A stretch of 64,000 bases of DNA from Shewanella algidipiscicola (GTDB lineage Bacteria > Pseudomonadota > Gammaproteobacteria > Enterobacterales > Shewanellaceae). The stretch covers positions 124,001-188,000 of the forward strand of contig NZ_QPQT01000004.1 in the NCBI RefSeq assembly GCF_003605125.1, written 5' to 3'. The position numbers and the translations under genes are program-made. Below are positions 17,455 to 28,545 of the stretch, piece after piece. Under the pieces are notes generated by a model, which was not told the origin of the DNA, searched no databases, and was given only the letters and a program-made list of their open reading frames with translations. Position 1 is the stretch's first letter. Each line of letters starts with the position of its first letter.

Positions 17455-20400
17455 CTAAACATCATAATCCAATACTGGCGCTAACCAGCGTTCGGTTTCC
17501 TCTATGCTCATACCCTTACGCTTGGCGTAATCTTCCACTTGATCGCGGCCAATATTGGTCACGCCAAAGTAGCGTGATTGCGGGTGGGCGAAGTACCAAC
17601 CCGATACCGCGGCGGTGGGGAACATGGCGTAGCTTTCGGTAATATTAAGCCCAATGGTTTCATCTGGCTTAAGCAGGTCCCATAACAAGCCCTTTTCGGT
17701 GTGATCTGGACAGGCGGGGTAACCCGGTGCTGGGCGGATACCTTTGTATTTTTCGCGAATGAGTGCCGTGTTATCGAGATCTTCATCGGCGGCGTAGCCC
17801 CAAAACTCTTTACGCACTCGCTCGTGCATGCGCTCGGCAAAGGCTTCGGCCAGACGGTCGGCTAAACATTTGAGCATGATGGCGTTGTAGTCATCGTGGT
17901 TGGCTTCGAAACGGGCAATATGCTCGTCGATACCATGACCTGCGGTGACGGCAAAACCGCCCATGTAGTCGGCCACGCCTGAGTCTTTGGGGGCGACAAA
18001 ATCAGCCAAGCAGAAGTTGTCGTTGCCTACGCGCTCTATCTGCATCCGCAGGTGGTGGGTCGTCATCTCCACTGTGGTGCGGGTTTCGTCGGTGTAGAGC
18101 TCAATGTCGTCATGGTTAACGGTATTGGCGGGGAACAGGCCGATAACCGCTTTGGCGGTAAGCCATTTTTCGTCGATGATCTGCTTAAGCATGGCTTTAC
18201 CATCGGCGAATAGCTTACGGGCTTCTTCACCGACCACCTTGTCGTCCAAGATCTTCGGGAAATGGCCATGCAGTTCCCAGCTGCGGAAAAACGGGGTCCA
18301 GTCGATACGCTCGACTAAGTCTTCCAGTGGGTAGTCATCGAACACCTGACGCCCTAGTTGATTAGGGACAAATGGGGTGTAATTGGCCCAATCGTGCTGG
18401 CAGCGGTTGTCGCGCGCGGCGGCAATGGGGATGATCTGTTTGCGTTTTTCTTGTGAGTTACGCTTGTCGCGCATCATCTGATATTCATCATAGGTGGCAT
18501 CGATAGTGGCTTGACGCGTCTCATTGCTGATAAGTTTCGATACCATAGGCACGGCGCGTGATGCGTCGGCAATATAGATGGCGCCCGTTGGAGCGTGGGG
18601 CGCGATTTTAACCGCGGTATGAATTTTCGAGCAGGTCGCGCCGCCGATGATCGACGGAATGGTAAGCCCCGCCTTATGGAAGGCTTTAACGTTGTGCACC
18701 ATCTCATCGAGACTCGGGGTGATTAAGCCTGACATGCCGATGATATCGACATTTTCCGCCTTGGCGACCTCGATGATCTTCTCAACGGGGACCATCACCC
18801 CCAGATCGATCACCTCATAGCCATTACAGGCCAGCACCACGCCGACGATGTTCTTACCGATATCGTGCACGTCACCTTTAACAGTGACCATCAGAATTTT
18901 GCCGTTAGACTGACCTTCGACTTTTTCCAGTTCGATATAGGGGTTTAAGTAGGCGACCGCTTTTTTCATTACTCGCGCCGATTTGACCACTTGGGGCAAA
19001 AACATCTTGCCCGAACCAAAGAGATCGCCGACCACGTTCATGCCATCCATGAGCGGTCCTTCAATCACATCCAGTGGCCGAGTCGCCTGCTGTCTTGCTT
19101 CTTCGGTGTCTTCATCGATAAAGTCGGTAATGCCTTTCACTAGGGCATGGGCAAGGCGTTGGCTCACCTCCCAGCTGCGCCACTCTAAATCCTCTTTCTT
19201 GGCCGCTTGGCTGCCATCACCGCGAAACTTCTCGGCGATCTCAAGTAGTTGCTCGGTGTTATTTGAATCTGCCACTGGGCAGGGCAGGTTTTGCACAACC
19301 GCTTCGACGCGCGCTTTTAACTCGCTGTCGATATCGTCATAAATCGCCAGCTGACCCGCGTTGACGATCCCCATGTCCATTCCCGCTTGAATCGCATGAT
19401 AGAGGAACACGGCATGAATCGCCTCACGCACCGGGTTGTTACCACGGAATGAGAACGACACGTTCGATACCCCGCCCGAGATCATCGCGTGGGGTAGGGT
19501 GCGTTTGATCTCACGCGTGGCCTCAATAAAGTCGACGGCGTAGTTGTCATGCTCGTCAATACCGGTAGCAATGGCGAAGATGTTGGGGTCGAAAATAATA
19601 TCTTCTGGCGGGAAGCCCACCTTATCGACTAACACCCGATAGGCGCGGGTACAGATCTCGATCTTACGTGCCTTGGTGTCTGCCTGACCTTGCTCATCGA
19701 ACGCCATGATGATGGCCGCGGCGCCATAACGTTTAACCAATTTGGCGTGGTGAATAAATTGCGCTTCGCCCTCTTTCAACGAGATGGAGTTGACTATGCC
19801 TTTGCCTTGAATGCACTTAAGGCCTGCCTCTATCACCTCCCATTTAGAGGAGTCGATCATAATCGGCACCCGGCTGATATCGGGCTCTGAGGCGATAAGG
19901 TTAAGGAATTTCTGCATCACCTCGACGCCGTCGAGCATGCCTTCATCCATGTTGATGTCGATGATCTGCGCGCCGTTTTCTACCTGCTCACGGGCGACGC
20001 TGAGGGCGGTTTCATATTCGCCATTTTTGATCAGCCGTAAAAAGGCAGCCGAGCCGGTGACATTGGTGCGCTCGCCCACGTTCACAAACAGCGAGTTGGC
20101 ATCTATGGTCAGTGGCTCAAGCCCCGACAAGCGGCAAGCCACTGGGATGTCGGGCAGCGCTCGCGGCGCATGGGAGATAACCGCCTCGCGAATGGCGCTA
20201 ATATGGGCCGGTGTACTACCACAGCAGCCGCCAATAATGTTTAAAAAGCCCTCTTGGGCCCACTCACCAATAACGCTTGCCATCTCTTCGGGGCTTTCAT
20301 CATAGCCACCAAACTCATTAGGCAGCCCCGCATTGGGGTGCGCCGACACATAACATTCGGCAATTTTTGACAACTCTTGCACGTAGGGGCGCAGCTCTTG

Positions 20401-21177
20401 CGGGCCAAGGGCGCAGTTAAGGCCAATCGACAGTGGCTTAACGTGGCGCAGCGAGTTGTAAAAAGCTTCGGTGGTTTGCCCTGTGAGGGTGCGGCCCGAG
20501 GCATCGGTGATGGTGCCTGAGATCATGATGGGCACGCGCAGCGCAAGCTGTTCAAATACCGTTTCTATAGCAAACAACGCGGCTTTGGCGTTGAGGGTAT
20601 CGAAGATGGTTTCCACCATGATGATATCGGCACCGCCTTCAAGCAGCGCCTCAATCGACTCAATATAGGCATCGACCAGCTCATCGAAGCTGACATTACG
20701 GTAACCGGGATCGTTAACATCTGGGCTAATCGAGCAGGTGCGGTTGGTGGGGCCTAGTACCCCGGCAACATAACACGCACGCCCCGTTTCTGCGCTGACT
20801 TCATCGGCCGCGGCGCGGGCAAGACGCGCGCCTTCAAGGTTAATTTCAACAGACAGATCTTGCATCTCGTAGTCGGCCATGGCGATACGAGTGGCGTTAA
20901 AGGTATTGGTCTCGATGATATCGGCGCCAGCGAGTAGGTACTGTTTATGGATATCTTTGATAATGGCTGGCTGAGTCAGAACCAGCAGATCGTTATTACC
21001 TTTGACATCGCAGGGCCAGTCTTTAAAACGCTCGCCGCGAAAGGCGGCTTCCTCAAGCTTATGATCTTGGATCATGGTGCCCATGGCACCGTCGAGGATT
21101 AAAATACGTGATTCGAGCTGCTCGCTGATCTGCGCTGTTATCTGTCTTATTGGGGTAACAGGGGGTCGGGTCGCCAT
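17455..21177 (-). CDS. metH: Cobalamin-dependent methionine synthase
   Basis: A 1240-residue enzyme (E. coli MetH has 1227) that methylates homocysteine from methyltetrahydrofolate through methylcobalamin. Domain order: homocysteine/zinc domain to about residue 340 (zinc cysteines in GLNCALG and GGCCGS), pterin-binding domain to about 650 ([22 protein letters not shown]), cobalamin cap and binding domain (DVHDIGKNI carries the axial histidine), and C-terminal SAM-dependent activation domain ([19 protein letters not shown]). It is complete. A tandem MetJ-type operator lies 86 bp upstream. The divergent neighbours are corrinoid-salvage genes that supply its cofactor. Confidence 0.97.
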   Translation of the reverse strand: MATRPPVTPIRQITAQISEQLESRILILDGAMGTMIQDHKLEEAAFRGERFKDWPCDVKGNNDLLVLTQPAIIKDIHKQYLLAGADIIETNTFNATRIAMADYEMQDLSVEINLEGARLARAAADEVSAETGRACYVAGVLGPTNRTCSISPDVNDPGYRNVSFDELVDAYIESIEALLEGGADIIMVETIFDTLNAKAALFAIETVFEQLALRVPIMISGTITDASGRTLTGQTTEAFYNSLRHVKPLSIGLNCALGPQELRPYVQELSKIAECYVSAHPNAGLPNEFGGYDESPEEMASVIGEWAQEGFLNIIGGCCGSTPAHISAIREAVISHAPRALPDIPVACRLSGLEPLTIDANSLFVNVGERTNVTGSAAFLRLIKNGEYETALSVAREQVENGAQIIDINMDEGMLDGVEVMQKFLNLIASEPDISRVPIMIDSSKWEVIEAGLKCIQGKGIVNSISLKEGEAQFIHHAKLVKRYGAAAIIMAFDEQGQADTKARKIEICTRAYRVLVDKVGFPPEDIIFDPNIFAIATGIDEHDNYAVDFIEATREIKRTLPHAMISGGVSNVSFSFRGNNPVREAIHAVFLYHAIQAGMDMGIVNAGQLAIYDDIDSELKARVEAVVQNLPCPVADSNNTEQLLEIAEKFRGDGSQAAKKEDLEWRSWEVSQRLAHALVKGITDFIDEDTEEARQQATRPLDVIEGPLMDGMNVVGDLFGSGKMFLPQVVKSARVMKKAVAYLNPYIELEKVEGQSNGKILMVTVKGDVHDIGKNIVGVVLACNGYEVIDLGVMVPVEKIIEVAKAENVDIIGMSGLITPSLDEMVHNVKAFHKAGLTIPSIIGGATCSKIHTAVKIAPHAPTGAIYIADASRAVPMVSKLISNETRQATIDATYDEYQMMRDKRNSQEKRKQIIPIAAARDNRCQHDWANYTPFVPNQLGRQVFDDYPLEDLVERIDWTPFFRSWELHGHFPKILDDKVVGEEARKLFADGKAMLKQIIDEKWLTAKAVIGLFPANTVNHDDIELYTDETRTTVEMTTHHLRMQIERVGNDNFCLADFVAPKDSGVADYMGGFAVTAGHGIDEHIARFEANHDDYNAIMLKCLADRLAEAFAERMHERVRKEFWGYAADEDLDNTALIREKYKGIRPAPGYPACPDHTEKGLLWDLLKPDETIGLNITESYAMFPTAAVSGWYFAHPQSRYFGVTNIGRDQVEDYAKRKGMSIEETERWLAPVLDYDV

Positions 21178-21262
21178 AAAATTCTACCTATATCCTACTC
21201 GATGCATGTTCACGACTGCCGATGCAGTGCGACGAGGGTGTGATCACCCTGCTATTATTTTT

Positions 21263-21286
21263 AGATGTATAAACGTATAGACGTCT
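21263..21286. promoter_or_regulatory. Tandem MetJ (met-box) operator
   Basis: Three contiguous 8-bp boxes, AGATGTAT, AAACGTAT and AGACGTCT, match the met-box consensus AGACGTCT at 6, 6 and 8 positions. The site is 86 bp upstream of metH and about 220 bp before cobC, consistent with repression of metH by MetJ with S-adenosylmethionine. Confidence 0.75.
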
Positions 21287-21505
21287 ATAGTAATTGCTAT
21301 AGTAAGCGACTTATTAGGCTTAGGGCAAGTCAAAAGAGTATCAGTTTTCCCCCTCGTTAGCCCAGTGGCTTATAGGCTGCCGCTTAGCCTGTGGGTGATG
21401 TTTATTTTGGCACAATGGCAGCCCGCGGGGCAGTGTGAACCATATTGCATTGTCGCCTTGTCTCGGCGTATGCTGCCACGGCATGACAAATATCAAGGTA
21501 AGCCA

Positions 21506-22111
21506 ATGACACAAACGATTTTTTATTTAATGCGCCATGGTCAGTGCGAGGGCGGCAATGTGTTGCGAGGCCGAAGCGACCTACCTTTGAGTGAGCTGGG
21601 ATTTGCCCAGATGCAACTGGCCTGTGCGACTAAATTACCCGAGACGATAGATGCGCTGGTGACCTCCCCCCTAAGCCGCTGCCAAGGGTTTGCCGAGTAT
21701 TACGCTAAAAAAAAGCAGTTACCTTGCCATGTCGAGGCGGGTTTGATGGAGATTGACTTTGGCGACTGGGACGGTGAGATGATTGATACCTTGTTCGCTG
21801 AGCATAGCGAGGCGCTTAACGCCTACTGGCAAGATCCCTGGCGCGCACCATTGCCAGGCAGTGAGCCGCTAGATGCCTTTGAGCAGCGTATCGAGACCTG
21901 TATCGAGCAAGTGTTACATAGGCACAGTGGCAATACCCTGCTGCTTATTACCCATGGTGGGGTTATCCGCCATTTGATGGGGCTGGCGCTGGGGATCCGC
22001 GGCGAAGTCGGCTTCTATACCCAGTTAAGTCTCGATTATGCCAGTGTGGTTAAGTTAAGCCACTTGGTCGATAACGATGGTAAAGGCTATTGGCGCTTGC
22101 ATTGGAGTTAA
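21506..22111 (+). CDS. cobC: CobC-like histidine phosphatase
   Basis: A 201-residue histidine-phosphatase protein. The catalytic motif is LMRHGQCEGG (residues 7-16) and the second active-site histidine is in THGGVIRHL. In this context it is the likely alpha-ribazole-5'-phosphate phosphatase of the nucleotide-loop pathway. The ATG at 21506 with AAGG upstream is chosen; the frame open from 21365 would add 47 unrelated residues. It precedes the cobalamin riboswitch, so it is probably transcribed separately from the btu-cob operon. The substrate is inferred from the neighbours. Confidence 0.75.
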   Translation: MTQTIFYLMRHGQCEGGNVLRGRSDLPLSELGFAQMQLACATKLPETIDALVTSPLSRCQGFAEYYAKKKQLPCHVEAGLMEIDFGDWDGEMIDTLFAEHSEALNAYWQDPWRAPLPGSEPLDAFEQRIETCIEQVLHRHSGNTLLLITHGGVIRHLMGLALGIRGEVGFYTQLSLDYASVVKLSHLVDNDGKGYWRLHWS

Positions 22112-22225
22112 TGGTTAAGCTCAATGTTGGGGCGTTAGTTACCAGCGTTTGTCGTTAACCAGCGCGGCAAATACAAAAGGTGGTTTGCCTCCTAGGGGAA
22201 ATACCGCATAATAGCCAACAATTTT

Positions 22226-22422
22226 AGGTGTCTAGCATACAGATGACGCCGAGCGTAAGGTGTTGAGCAGCGACTCACTTAACGTGGGTCGAGTAACTCA
22301 AACTTAATAGGGAATTGGGGAGTGACCTAAGGTCATCAGCCCAAACTGTACCCGCAACTGTGAGTGTGTTGAGTAAGGCAATTGGCCTTGTCTGCAACCA
22401 CAAGTCAGGATACCTGCCTTAT
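22226..22422 (+). promoter_or_regulatory. Cobalamin riboswitch
   Basis: It carries the conserved cobalamin aptamer elements in order: TAGGGAATTGGGGAGTGA, then CTGTACCCGCAACTGTGA, and the B12 box AAGTCAGGATACCTGCC at 22402-22418. It lies upstream of the leader ORF and the btuD-cobO operon and is expected to shut them off when adenosylcobalamin is bound. Confidence 0.93.
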
Positions 22423-22466
22423 GCTATAGCCTAATGACTCAAGCGGGTGACTTGAGGGAGCTAAAG

Positions 22467-22577
22467 ATGAACAATCGACTTGGGGCGCTAGCCCCGCTTG
22501 ACAGCGGCAGGTCGACACCTACGCGGTCGCAACACATTTTACCCTATTGCTTTGCGGCTTGGATGGTGAGCCTGTGA
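22467..22577 (+). CDS. 36-codon leader ORF after the riboswitch
   Basis: An ATG at 22467 with GAGGGAG six bases upstream opens a 36-codon frame (MNNRLGALAPLDSGR...) whose TGA overlaps the GTG start of btuD (GTGA at 22574-22577). The Shine-Dalgarno lies at the edge of a hairpin, CTCAAG / CTTGAG. It may be a leader that couples riboswitch control of translation initiation to btuD. The peptide itself is not recognised and may have no function beyond coupling. Confidence 0.45.
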   Translation: MNNRLGALAPLDSGRSTPTRSQHILPYCFAAWMVSL

Positions 22578-23383
22578 CGTCAATCCCTATGGCGTTATCT
22601 GCCCAACACCTTAGTTGGCGCGTGGGCGAGCGCGCCATTTTGGCTGATGTCAGTGTCGAACTGCCCCAAGGTCAAATGCTGGGGATCATCGGCCCTAATG
22701 GCGCCGGCAAATCCACCTTACTGCGCTGTCTATATCGTTATTTGACCCCAAGCCAAGGCGATATCACTTTATTTGGCCGAGCGGTGAGCGACTTTTCGGC
22801 GCGATCCTTTGCCCAGCAAGTGGCGGTGGTGCTGCAAGACACGCCGCACCATTTTGACATGACCACGGCGCAGCTGGTGGCGTTAGGGCTGACGCCCCAT
22901 AAGGGAGCGTTTTCGCTCACCAGCGACCAAGACAAGCACGAGGTGCGCCGCGCCTTAGCCACAGTAGGTTTAACCGCGTTGGCCGACCAAGGGTATGAGC
23001 AACTTTCTGGCGGCGAGAAACAACGGGCGTTGATCGCCCGCGCCATAGTGCAAAAGCCCAAGCTGTTGATCCTCGATGAGCCCACCAATCATTTAGATAT
23101 CCGTTATCAAATACAGATCTTAGAGCTACTGCGTAGCTTAGAGATGACGGTGGTTATCTCGATCCATGACCTTAATTTAGCCAGCGCCCTGTGTGACCAA
23201 TTGCTGCTGCTCGACCAAGGCCACGCGGTTGCCCAAGGCCGCCCCAATGAGGTGTTGACTGAGCAGCGTATTGCAGAGGTCTTTGAGGTGTGCTGCCAAG
23301 TGAGCCCGCACCCCCAACACGGTAATCCGCAAATTAATTACTTTTATGGCTACCATAATGTCACCCAAGGGGAGACGCCATGA
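22574..23383 (+). CDS. btuD: Vitamin B12 ABC transporter ATP-binding protein
   Basis: A 269-residue ABC ATPase of the FecE/BtuD type. Walker A is GPNGAGKST, the signature is LSGGEKQRALIARAI, Walker B is LLILDEPTNHLD, and the switch histidine is in SIHDLN. It energises corrinoid import with the permease encoded next. The start is uncertain between the GTG at 22574 (overlapping the leader stop) and the ATG at 22589. Its stop overlaps the btuC start (ATGA), indicating translational coupling. The matching binding protein, btuF, is about 12.7 kb away, beyond the cassette region. Confidence 0.88.
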   Translation: MTSIPMALSAQHLSWRVGERAILADVSVELPQGQMLGIIGPNGAGKSTLLRCLYRYLTPSQGDITLFGRAVSDFSARSFAQQVAVVLQDTPHHFDMTTAQLVALGLTPHKGAFSLTSDQDKHEVRRALATVGLTALADQGYEQLSGGEKQRALIARAIVQKPKLLILDEPTNHLDIRYQIQILELLRSLEMTVVISIHDLNLASALCDQLLLLDQGHAVAQGRPNEVLTEQRIAEVFEVCCQVSPHPQHGNPQINYFYGYHNVTQGETP

Positions 23384-24447
23384 TGCGCTCGCCCGGATTA
23401 TCGGCCAGCGAGCGTCTTTGGCGCGGCCTGCTATTGGTCACAGGGTTTGGGGTATTAAGCCTAATGACGCCGCTGTTAGCCGCCAGTTTTGGTGCGGCGC
23501 ACATCGACTTTAACCAAGTGGTCGATGTGGTGCTGGCCACCCTTGGCGGCGAGCGTCCAAGCAGCGTCACCGCCCGCATTGTGATGGAGCTGCGGATGCC
23601 GCGCATCGTGCTGGCGTTTATCGCCGGTTTTGGTTTAGCCATCGCCGGCGCCGTGCTGCAAACTGTGACCCGCAATCCACTGGCCGACCCTTATCTGTTT
23701 GGCATCTCTTCTGGCGCCTCCTTTGGTGCCGTAGTGGTGCTTACCCTGTTTGGCGGTGCGGGCGCGCTATCGAACGCCTTATCCATATCATGGCTTGGCA
23801 GCGTCAGCCTGCCGATGGGCGCCTTTATTGGCGCCAGTCTCGCAGTGCTGATGGTATTGGCCTTGTGCGGCCGCGCCATGAGCACTCAAATCGAGCGCAT
23901 GCTGCTTTCTGGGGTGGCGATCTCCTTTATGTTTGGTGCGCTTACCAGTTTATTACTCTATTTTTCGGGGCCTCAGGCGGCTGCCTCTGTGCTGTTTTGG
24001 AGCTTGGGCAGTTTTGCCAAGGCCAGTTGGTCTGGCTTGGGGCTGCCCTTGTTGGTGGTGGCCGGCGCAACTGTGATCATCTTGCTGTTTAAACGCCAGA
24101 TAGTTGCCATGAAAGCCGGTGATGAAACCGCCCACACTTTAGGGATCGATGTGCAGCGCCTGCGCCTAGCCATGTTGCTTTTGTGCTCGTTAATCACAGC
24201 CGTGCTGGTGGCTAACTGTGGCGGAATCGGCTTTGTGGGTTTGATGATCCCGCATATGGTGCGCCTGTTGCTGCCTGGTCGCTTCGCCTTGTTGACCACA
24301 GGCTTGGTGGGCGGGCTGTTTATGATCTGGGTCGATGTATTAGCCCGTTGCTTGCTGAGTTACCAAGAGCTGCCTATCGGCATTATTACCGCGGTGATCG
24401 GCAGTGTGTTTTTCTTGTTTATTTTAGGCAGCAAGCGCCGCGGCTAA
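23380..24447 (+). CDS. btuC: Vitamin B12 ABC transporter permease
   Basis: A 355-residue permease of the FecCD/BtuC family with about ten membrane helices. LRMPRIVLAFIAGFGLAIAG and TRNPLADPYLFGISSGASFG are family hallmarks, and the GGIGFVGLMIPHMVR loop near residue 280 contacts the ATPase. It would form the inner-membrane channel for cobalamin or cobinamide. It overlaps btuD by 4 bp and is followed 38 bp later by cobT. Iron-siderophore permeases look similar; the riboswitch and the cob neighbours decide for B12. Confidence 0.88.
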   Translation: MMRSPGLSASERLWRGLLLVTGFGVLSLMTPLLAASFGAAHIDFNQVVDVVLATLGGERPSSVTARIVMELRMPRIVLAFIAGFGLAIAGAVLQTVTRNPLADPYLFGISSGASFGAVVVLTLFGGAGALSNALSISWLGSVSLPMGAFIGASLAVLMVLALCGRAMSTQIERMLLSGVAISFMFGALTSLLLYFSGPQAAASVLFWSLGSFAKASWSGLGLPLLVVAGATVIILLFKRQIVAMKAGDETAHTLGIDVQRLRLAMLLLCSLITAVLVANCGGIGFVGLMIPHMVRLLLPGRFALLTTGLVGGLFMIWVDVLARCLLSYQELPIGIITAVIGSVFFLFILGSKRRG

Positions 24448-24485
24448 AGACGAGGCCAGCTGCAGACCCGTTAAGGATATAACCC

Positions 24486-25514
24486 ATGTTTAGCGTAACG
24501 CCGGTGAACCACCAATTTGATGGCGAGATTCAGCAAAAAATCGATTGTAAAACCAAGCCATTAGGCGCATTAGGCCGACTCGAACCCTTGGCGCTGCAAG
24601 TGGCGCAGGTGCTGGGGGCAACGTGTCCGACGATTAAGCAGCCTAAGCTGCTGGTGTTTGCCGGCGATCACGGTATTGCCAGCGCGGGCGTGTCGATTGC
24701 CCCTAGCGAAGTGACCACCCAGATGGTGCTTAATTTTCTGCATGGCGGCGCGGCCATCAATGTGTTTTGTGCCCAAGCAGGCTTTGAGATGGAGGTGATC
24801 GATTGTGGTATCGCCCATCCAGTTACAGGCCATGAGGCGCTTATCGATCAGCGCCTTGGCGCCGGCACGCGCGCGTTTCATCTCGAGGCGGCCATGTCAG
24901 CTTCCTGTGTTGAGCAAGGCTTTGCTATGGCGAAGGCGCGGGTGGCCTTGCATCATGACAATGGCACAAATCTCATTGCTTTTGGCGAGATGGGCATTGG
25001 CAATACCTCCTCGGCGGCGGCGATTATGGCGGCGCTCTTACCTGTGGATGTCGCCGCTTGTGTTGGGCGCGGCACTGGTATCGACAGCGAAACCTTGCAG
25101 CGTAAACAGGCCTTAATCACTCAAGCCATACAGCTACATCAAGGGCAATTAAACACACCACAGCAGATATTGGCGGCGCTGGGCGGCTTTGAAATTGTGC
25201 AGATGACCGGTGCCATGTTGGCGGCGGCCGAGCTGAAAATGCTGATCTTGGTCGATGGCTTTATTGCCACCGCAGCCGCACTACTGGCGGTGACCATCGC
25301 CCCAGCGGCGCGTGATTACATGATTTTTGCCCATCAATCAGATGAGGCTGGGCATCAGTTGATGCTGCAACATCTGCAAGCTGAGCCGCTATTACAGTTA
25401 GAGATGCGTTTAGGTGAAGGCACGGGGGCGGCGCTGGCCTTACCCTTAGTGCGCGCTGCTGCGGCGTTTTATAACGAGATGGCGAGCCTGCAAGATGTTG
25501 GCATCGCGATTTAA
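24486..25514 (+). CDS. cobT: Nicotinate-nucleotide:DMB phosphoribosyltransferase
   Basis: A 342-residue CobT. It makes alpha-ribazole phosphate from dimethylbenzimidazole and nicotinate mononucleotide for the lower ligand of cobalamin. Typical motifs are [10 protein letters not shown] (residues 22-31), FAGDHGIA (near 60), [13 protein letters not shown] (near 163) and the C-terminal [13 protein letters not shown], which carries the catalytic glutamate. AAGGAT precedes the ATG. Length and motifs indicate a complete enzyme within the operon. Confidence 0.95.
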   Translation: MFSVTPVNHQFDGEIQQKIDCKTKPLGALGRLEPLALQVAQVLGATCPTIKQPKLLVFAGDHGIASAGVSIAPSEVTTQMVLNFLHGGAAINVFCAQAGFEMEVIDCGIAHPVTGHEALIDQRLGAGTRAFHLEAAMSASCVEQGFAMAKARVALHHDNGTNLIAFGEMGIGNTSSAAAIMAALLPVDVAACVGRGTGIDSETLQRKQALITQAIQLHQGQLNTPQQILAALGGFEIVQMTGAMLAAAELKMLILVDGFIATAAALLAVTIAPAARDYMIFAHQSDEAGHQLMLQHLQAEPLLQLEMRLGEGTGAALALPLVRAAAAFYNEMASLQDVGIAI

Positions 25515-25575
25515 TCCATTTAACCAGCGATTTAGAACATTGCACTAACAGGGCAAGCGGACGGGAGTGAAGCAG

Positions 25576-26343
25576 ATGCTGCAGAAAGAGTTAAGCCTAT
25601 TTTTGATTGCCATGGGCTTTTTTACCCGCATTCCTATGCCTCGCTGGGTCGAGGTTAACAGCCAGCGGCTCAATCAGGCGAGCCGTTACTTTGGCTTGGT
25701 GGGCGTGCTAGTCGGGGCGATAAGCGCGCTGGTTTATACGCTGGCCAGCATGGTGCTGCCCAGCAGCGTTGCCATCATCTTGGCGATGGTAACCAGTGTG
25801 CTGGTGACTGGCGGCTTTCATGAAGATGGCCTCGCCGATACCGCCGACGGTTTTGGCGGTGGCTGGTCGCTGGCAGATAAGCTCAACATCATGAAAGACT
25901 CGCGGGTCGGCACCTATGGCGTGTTGGCCTTAGTGTTTGCGCTGTTGTTTAAGTTTGTGCTGCTCAGCGAAATCGCCCTGTATCAGGCCGATTTAGTGGC
26001 GGCGGCGCTGATAGTGGCCCATTGCCTTAGCCGAGTCGTGGCGGCGTCGCTGATTTTTTCTGAGCCTTATGTGCGTGAAGATGCCAGCAGTAAGAGTAAG
26101 CCGCTGGCACAATCGCAAACCGTCAATGAGTTGCTGATATTGCTGGCCAGCGGAGTGATCACCTTATGGGTGGCGGGCATCGCCAATGCGCTGAGTTTGT
26201 GCGCCTTGCTGTTGCTGGTACGTTATCTGCTTATCCGCGGTTTTAGGCGTCAAATTGGTGGCTACACGGGCGATACCTTAGGCGCGGCGCAGCAGGTGGC
26301 AGAGCTTACCTGTTACCTGTTTATCTTGGCCATCACCCTATGA
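25576..26343 (+). CDS. cobS: Adenosylcobinamide-GDP ribazoletransferase
   Basis: A 255-residue polytopic membrane enzyme that joins adenosylcobinamide-GDP to alpha-ribazole (phosphate). Family motifs are FFTRIPMP near the N-terminus, GGFHEDGLADTADGFGGG (near 80) with its acidic metal ligands, MKDSRVGTYG, and GGYTGDTLGAAQQ (near 225). The ATG at 25576 has GGGAG at the right distance; the GTG at 25567 would sit on top of it. The stop overlaps the cobU start (ATGA). Confidence 0.95.
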   Translation: MLQKELSLFLIAMGFFTRIPMPRWVEVNSQRLNQASRYFGLVGVLVGAISALVYTLASMVLPSSVAIILAMVTSVLVTGGFHEDGLADTADGFGGGWSLADKLNIMKDSRVGTYGVLALVFALLFKFVLLSEIALYQADLVAAALIVAHCLSRVVAASLIFSEPYVREDASSKSKPLAQSQTVNELLILLASGVITLWVAGIANALSLCALLLLVRYLLIRGFRRQIGGYTGDTLGAAQQVAELTCYLFILAITL

Positions 26344-26867
26344 TCCATTTGGTATTAGGTGGTGCGCGCAGTGGTAAATCCAGCCATGGTGTGGCGTTGG
26401 TATCGCACTATGTTGCCCGCGGCGCCGAGGCGTTATTTATCGCCACTGCCCAGGCCTTTGACGATGAGATGACGGCGCGGATTGCACGTCATCAAGCCGA
26501 GCGTGCGGGCGATGAGATTGCGTGGCGTATGCTTGAGTGTCCACTGGATTTAAGTGAATGTTTGGCTCAGCAGGCTCACGCTAAGCAGGTGATCTTAGTC
26601 GATTGCCTTACTTTGTGGCTGACCAATCAGTTGCTCAGCGACGAGCACGACTGGCCGCAGGTGAAGGCGCAGTTACTGGCAACCCTTACGGCGCTCCCGG
26701 GCGATGTTATTTTAATCTCTAATGAGGTGGGCAGCGGCATAGTCCCAGCCGATCCCTTGAGCCGGCGCTTTGTCGATGAAGCCGGTTGGTTGCATCAGGC
26801 GATAGCGGCCCTTGCCGATGAGGTGACCTTAGTCACCGCTGGCCTGCCGATGCGCTTAAAGGGATAA
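26340..26867 (+). CDS. cobU: Adenosylcobinamide kinase/guanylyltransferase
   Basis: A 175-residue bifunctional enzyme that phosphorylates adenosylcobinamide and attaches GMP. The P-loop is GGARSGKSS (residues 7-15). IARHQAERA holds the guanylylated histidine, LVDCLTLWLTNQL resembles a Walker B, and SNEVGSGIVP is a family signature. It overlaps cobS by 4 bp. Confidence 0.95.
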   Translation: MIHLVLGGARSGKSSHGVALVSHYVARGAEALFIATAQAFDDEMTARIARHQAERAGDEIAWRMLECPLDLSECLAQQAHAKQVILVDCLTLWLTNQLLSDEHDWPQVKAQLLATLTALPGDVILISNEVGSGIVPADPLSRRFVDEAGWLHQAIAALADEVTLVTAGLPMRLKG

Positions 26868-26886
26868 ACAATAAGATGATGAGACC

Positions 26887-28437
26887 ATGAGTCAATCCAA
26901 TAACAATGCTATGCAAAATAAAGCCGTGGCCAACGTCTTGATGGTGCAGGGCACCACATCAGATGCAGGCAAGAGCACCTTAGTGGCTGGCCTGTGTCGT
27001 TACTTTGCCCGTAACGGGGTCAAGGTGGCGCCCTTTAAGCCGCAAAATATGGCGTTAAACAGCGCGGTGACCGCCGATGGTGGTGAGATTGGCCGCGCGC
27101 AGGCGTTGCAAGCGGTGGCCTGTGGCTTAGCACCGCACACCGATTTTAATCCTATTTTATTAAAGCCCAGTTCCGACACCAGCTCGCAGGTGATAGTGCA
27201 AGGTAAAGCCCTTTCCCATATGGACGGTCAAGCCTATTTTGGCAAAAATGCCGCAGGGTATCGCACCAAGGCGATGGCAGCTGTGCTCGACTCGCTATCA
27301 AGGTTAACGGCGCAGTATGAGCTCGTCATGGTCGAGGGGGCGGGGAGCCCTGCAGAGATCAATCTACGTGAGGGCGACATTGCCAACATGGGTTTTGCCG
27401 AAGCGGTCGATTGCCCGGTTATCTTGATCGCCGATATCGATAAAGGCGGCGTGTTTGCCCATATCGTTGGTACCTTGGCCTTGTTGTCCGACTCCGAGCG
27501 TGCGCGAATTAAAGGGGTGGTGATTAACCGTTTTCGCGGCGACATTAGCCTGCTGCAATCGGGATTAGATTGGCTAGAAGCTGAGATCAACAAACCTGTA
27601 TTAGGGGTACTGCCGTATCTCAATGACCTTTATCTGGACGCCGAAGATGCCCTAATGGTCGCGCCGCAAAAATCTACTCATCCTAAGTTTAAGGTGTTGG
27701 TATTGGTGTGGCCGCGCATTAGCAATCATACCGATTTCGATGCCTTGCGCTTACACCCTGATATTGAGTTTAGTTATTTAACCGTCACATCTGCGTTTGA
27801 TGGCACGGCGCCCCAAGCGGACCTGATTATTTTACCCGGCAGCAAGAGCGTGCGCCAAGATTTAGCCACTATGCTGGGTAATGGCTGGGACACATTGCTG
27901 CAAACTCATCTTAGGTATGGCGGCAAGGTCATAGGGATCTGCGGCGGCTATCAGATGCTGGGGCTGGCCATTGACGATCCGTTAGGTGTCGAGGGCGAGG
28001 CTGGCGAGAGTGAGGGGCTGGGGCTTTTGCCGCTGGTCACCGAATTAACCGCCACTAAGCGTTTGGCGCAGGTATCGGGCGTATTGAATTTGCTAGGCGA
28101 ACAAGCCAAGGTGAGTGGGTATGAGATCCACTGTGGTCAATCCCAACATTTAGGTCAGGGGCAAAGCCTACTGCATCTGCGCGCCGATGATGGCAATCAT
28201 GGGGTTGATATCGAAGATGGCTATTTATCCGTCGATGGGCAGATATTGGGCACCTATCTGCATGGCATTTTTGATCAGCCCAAGGCGTGCCAGCTACTGC
28301 TGCGCTGGGCGGGAATGACCCACGCCCCCGCCATCGATATCGATGAGCTTAGGCAGCAACAGTTAGATCGCTTAGCCGATATGTTGGCCGAAAATATGGA
28401 CATGGATAAGCTGCAGCAGCTCATCGCTGGCGTTTAA
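26887..28437 (+). CDS. cobQ: Adenosylcobyric acid synthase
   Basis: A 516-residue glutamine-dependent amidase (CobQ/CbiP) that amidates peripheral carboxylates of adenosylcobyrinic diamide. The N-terminal dethiobiotin-synthetase-like domain has [19 protein letters not shown] (residues 20-38) and [11 protein letters not shown]. The C-terminal glutaminase domain has the nucleophile in [10 protein letters not shown] (near residue 355) and the paired histidine in TYLHGIFD (near 460). Since no corrin-ring genes are present, it serves salvage of incomplete corrinoids. Confidence 0.95.
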   Translation: MSQSNNNAMQNKAVANVLMVQGTTSDAGKSTLVAGLCRYFARNGVKVAPFKPQNMALNSAVTADGGEIGRAQALQAVACGLAPHTDFNPILLKPSSDTSSQVIVQGKALSHMDGQAYFGKNAAGYRTKAMAAVLDSLSRLTAQYELVMVEGAGSPAEINLREGDIANMGFAEAVDCPVILIADIDKGGVFAHIVGTLALLSDSERARIKGVVINRFRGDISLLQSGLDWLEAEINKPVLGVLPYLNDLYLDAEDALMVAPQKSTHPKFKVLVLVWPRISNHTDFDALRLHPDIEFSYLTVTSAFDGTAPQADLIILPGSKSVRQDLATMLGNGWDTLLQTHLRYGGKVIGICGGYQMLGLAIDDPLGVEGEAGESEGLGLLPLVTELTATKRLAQVSGVLNLLGEQAKVSGYEIHCGQSQHLGQGQSLLHLRADDGNHGVDIEDGYLSVDGQILGTYLHGIFDQPKACQLLLRWAGMTHAPAIDIDELRQQQLDRLADMLAENMDMDKLQQLIAGV

Positions 28438-28545
28438 GCCAGTATAAAATGAGCCCAATATAAGTAAGGTGAGCTGAGTATTAGCTTTAAAAATTAACCC
28501 AATTACAAGCCGTTACATCACGGCGATACCACACAAGAGACAAAG

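Noticed and set aside
17559..20504. Several open frames antisense or out of frame within metH
   Set aside because: They are explained by the GC-rich codon use of the 1240-residue metH gene.
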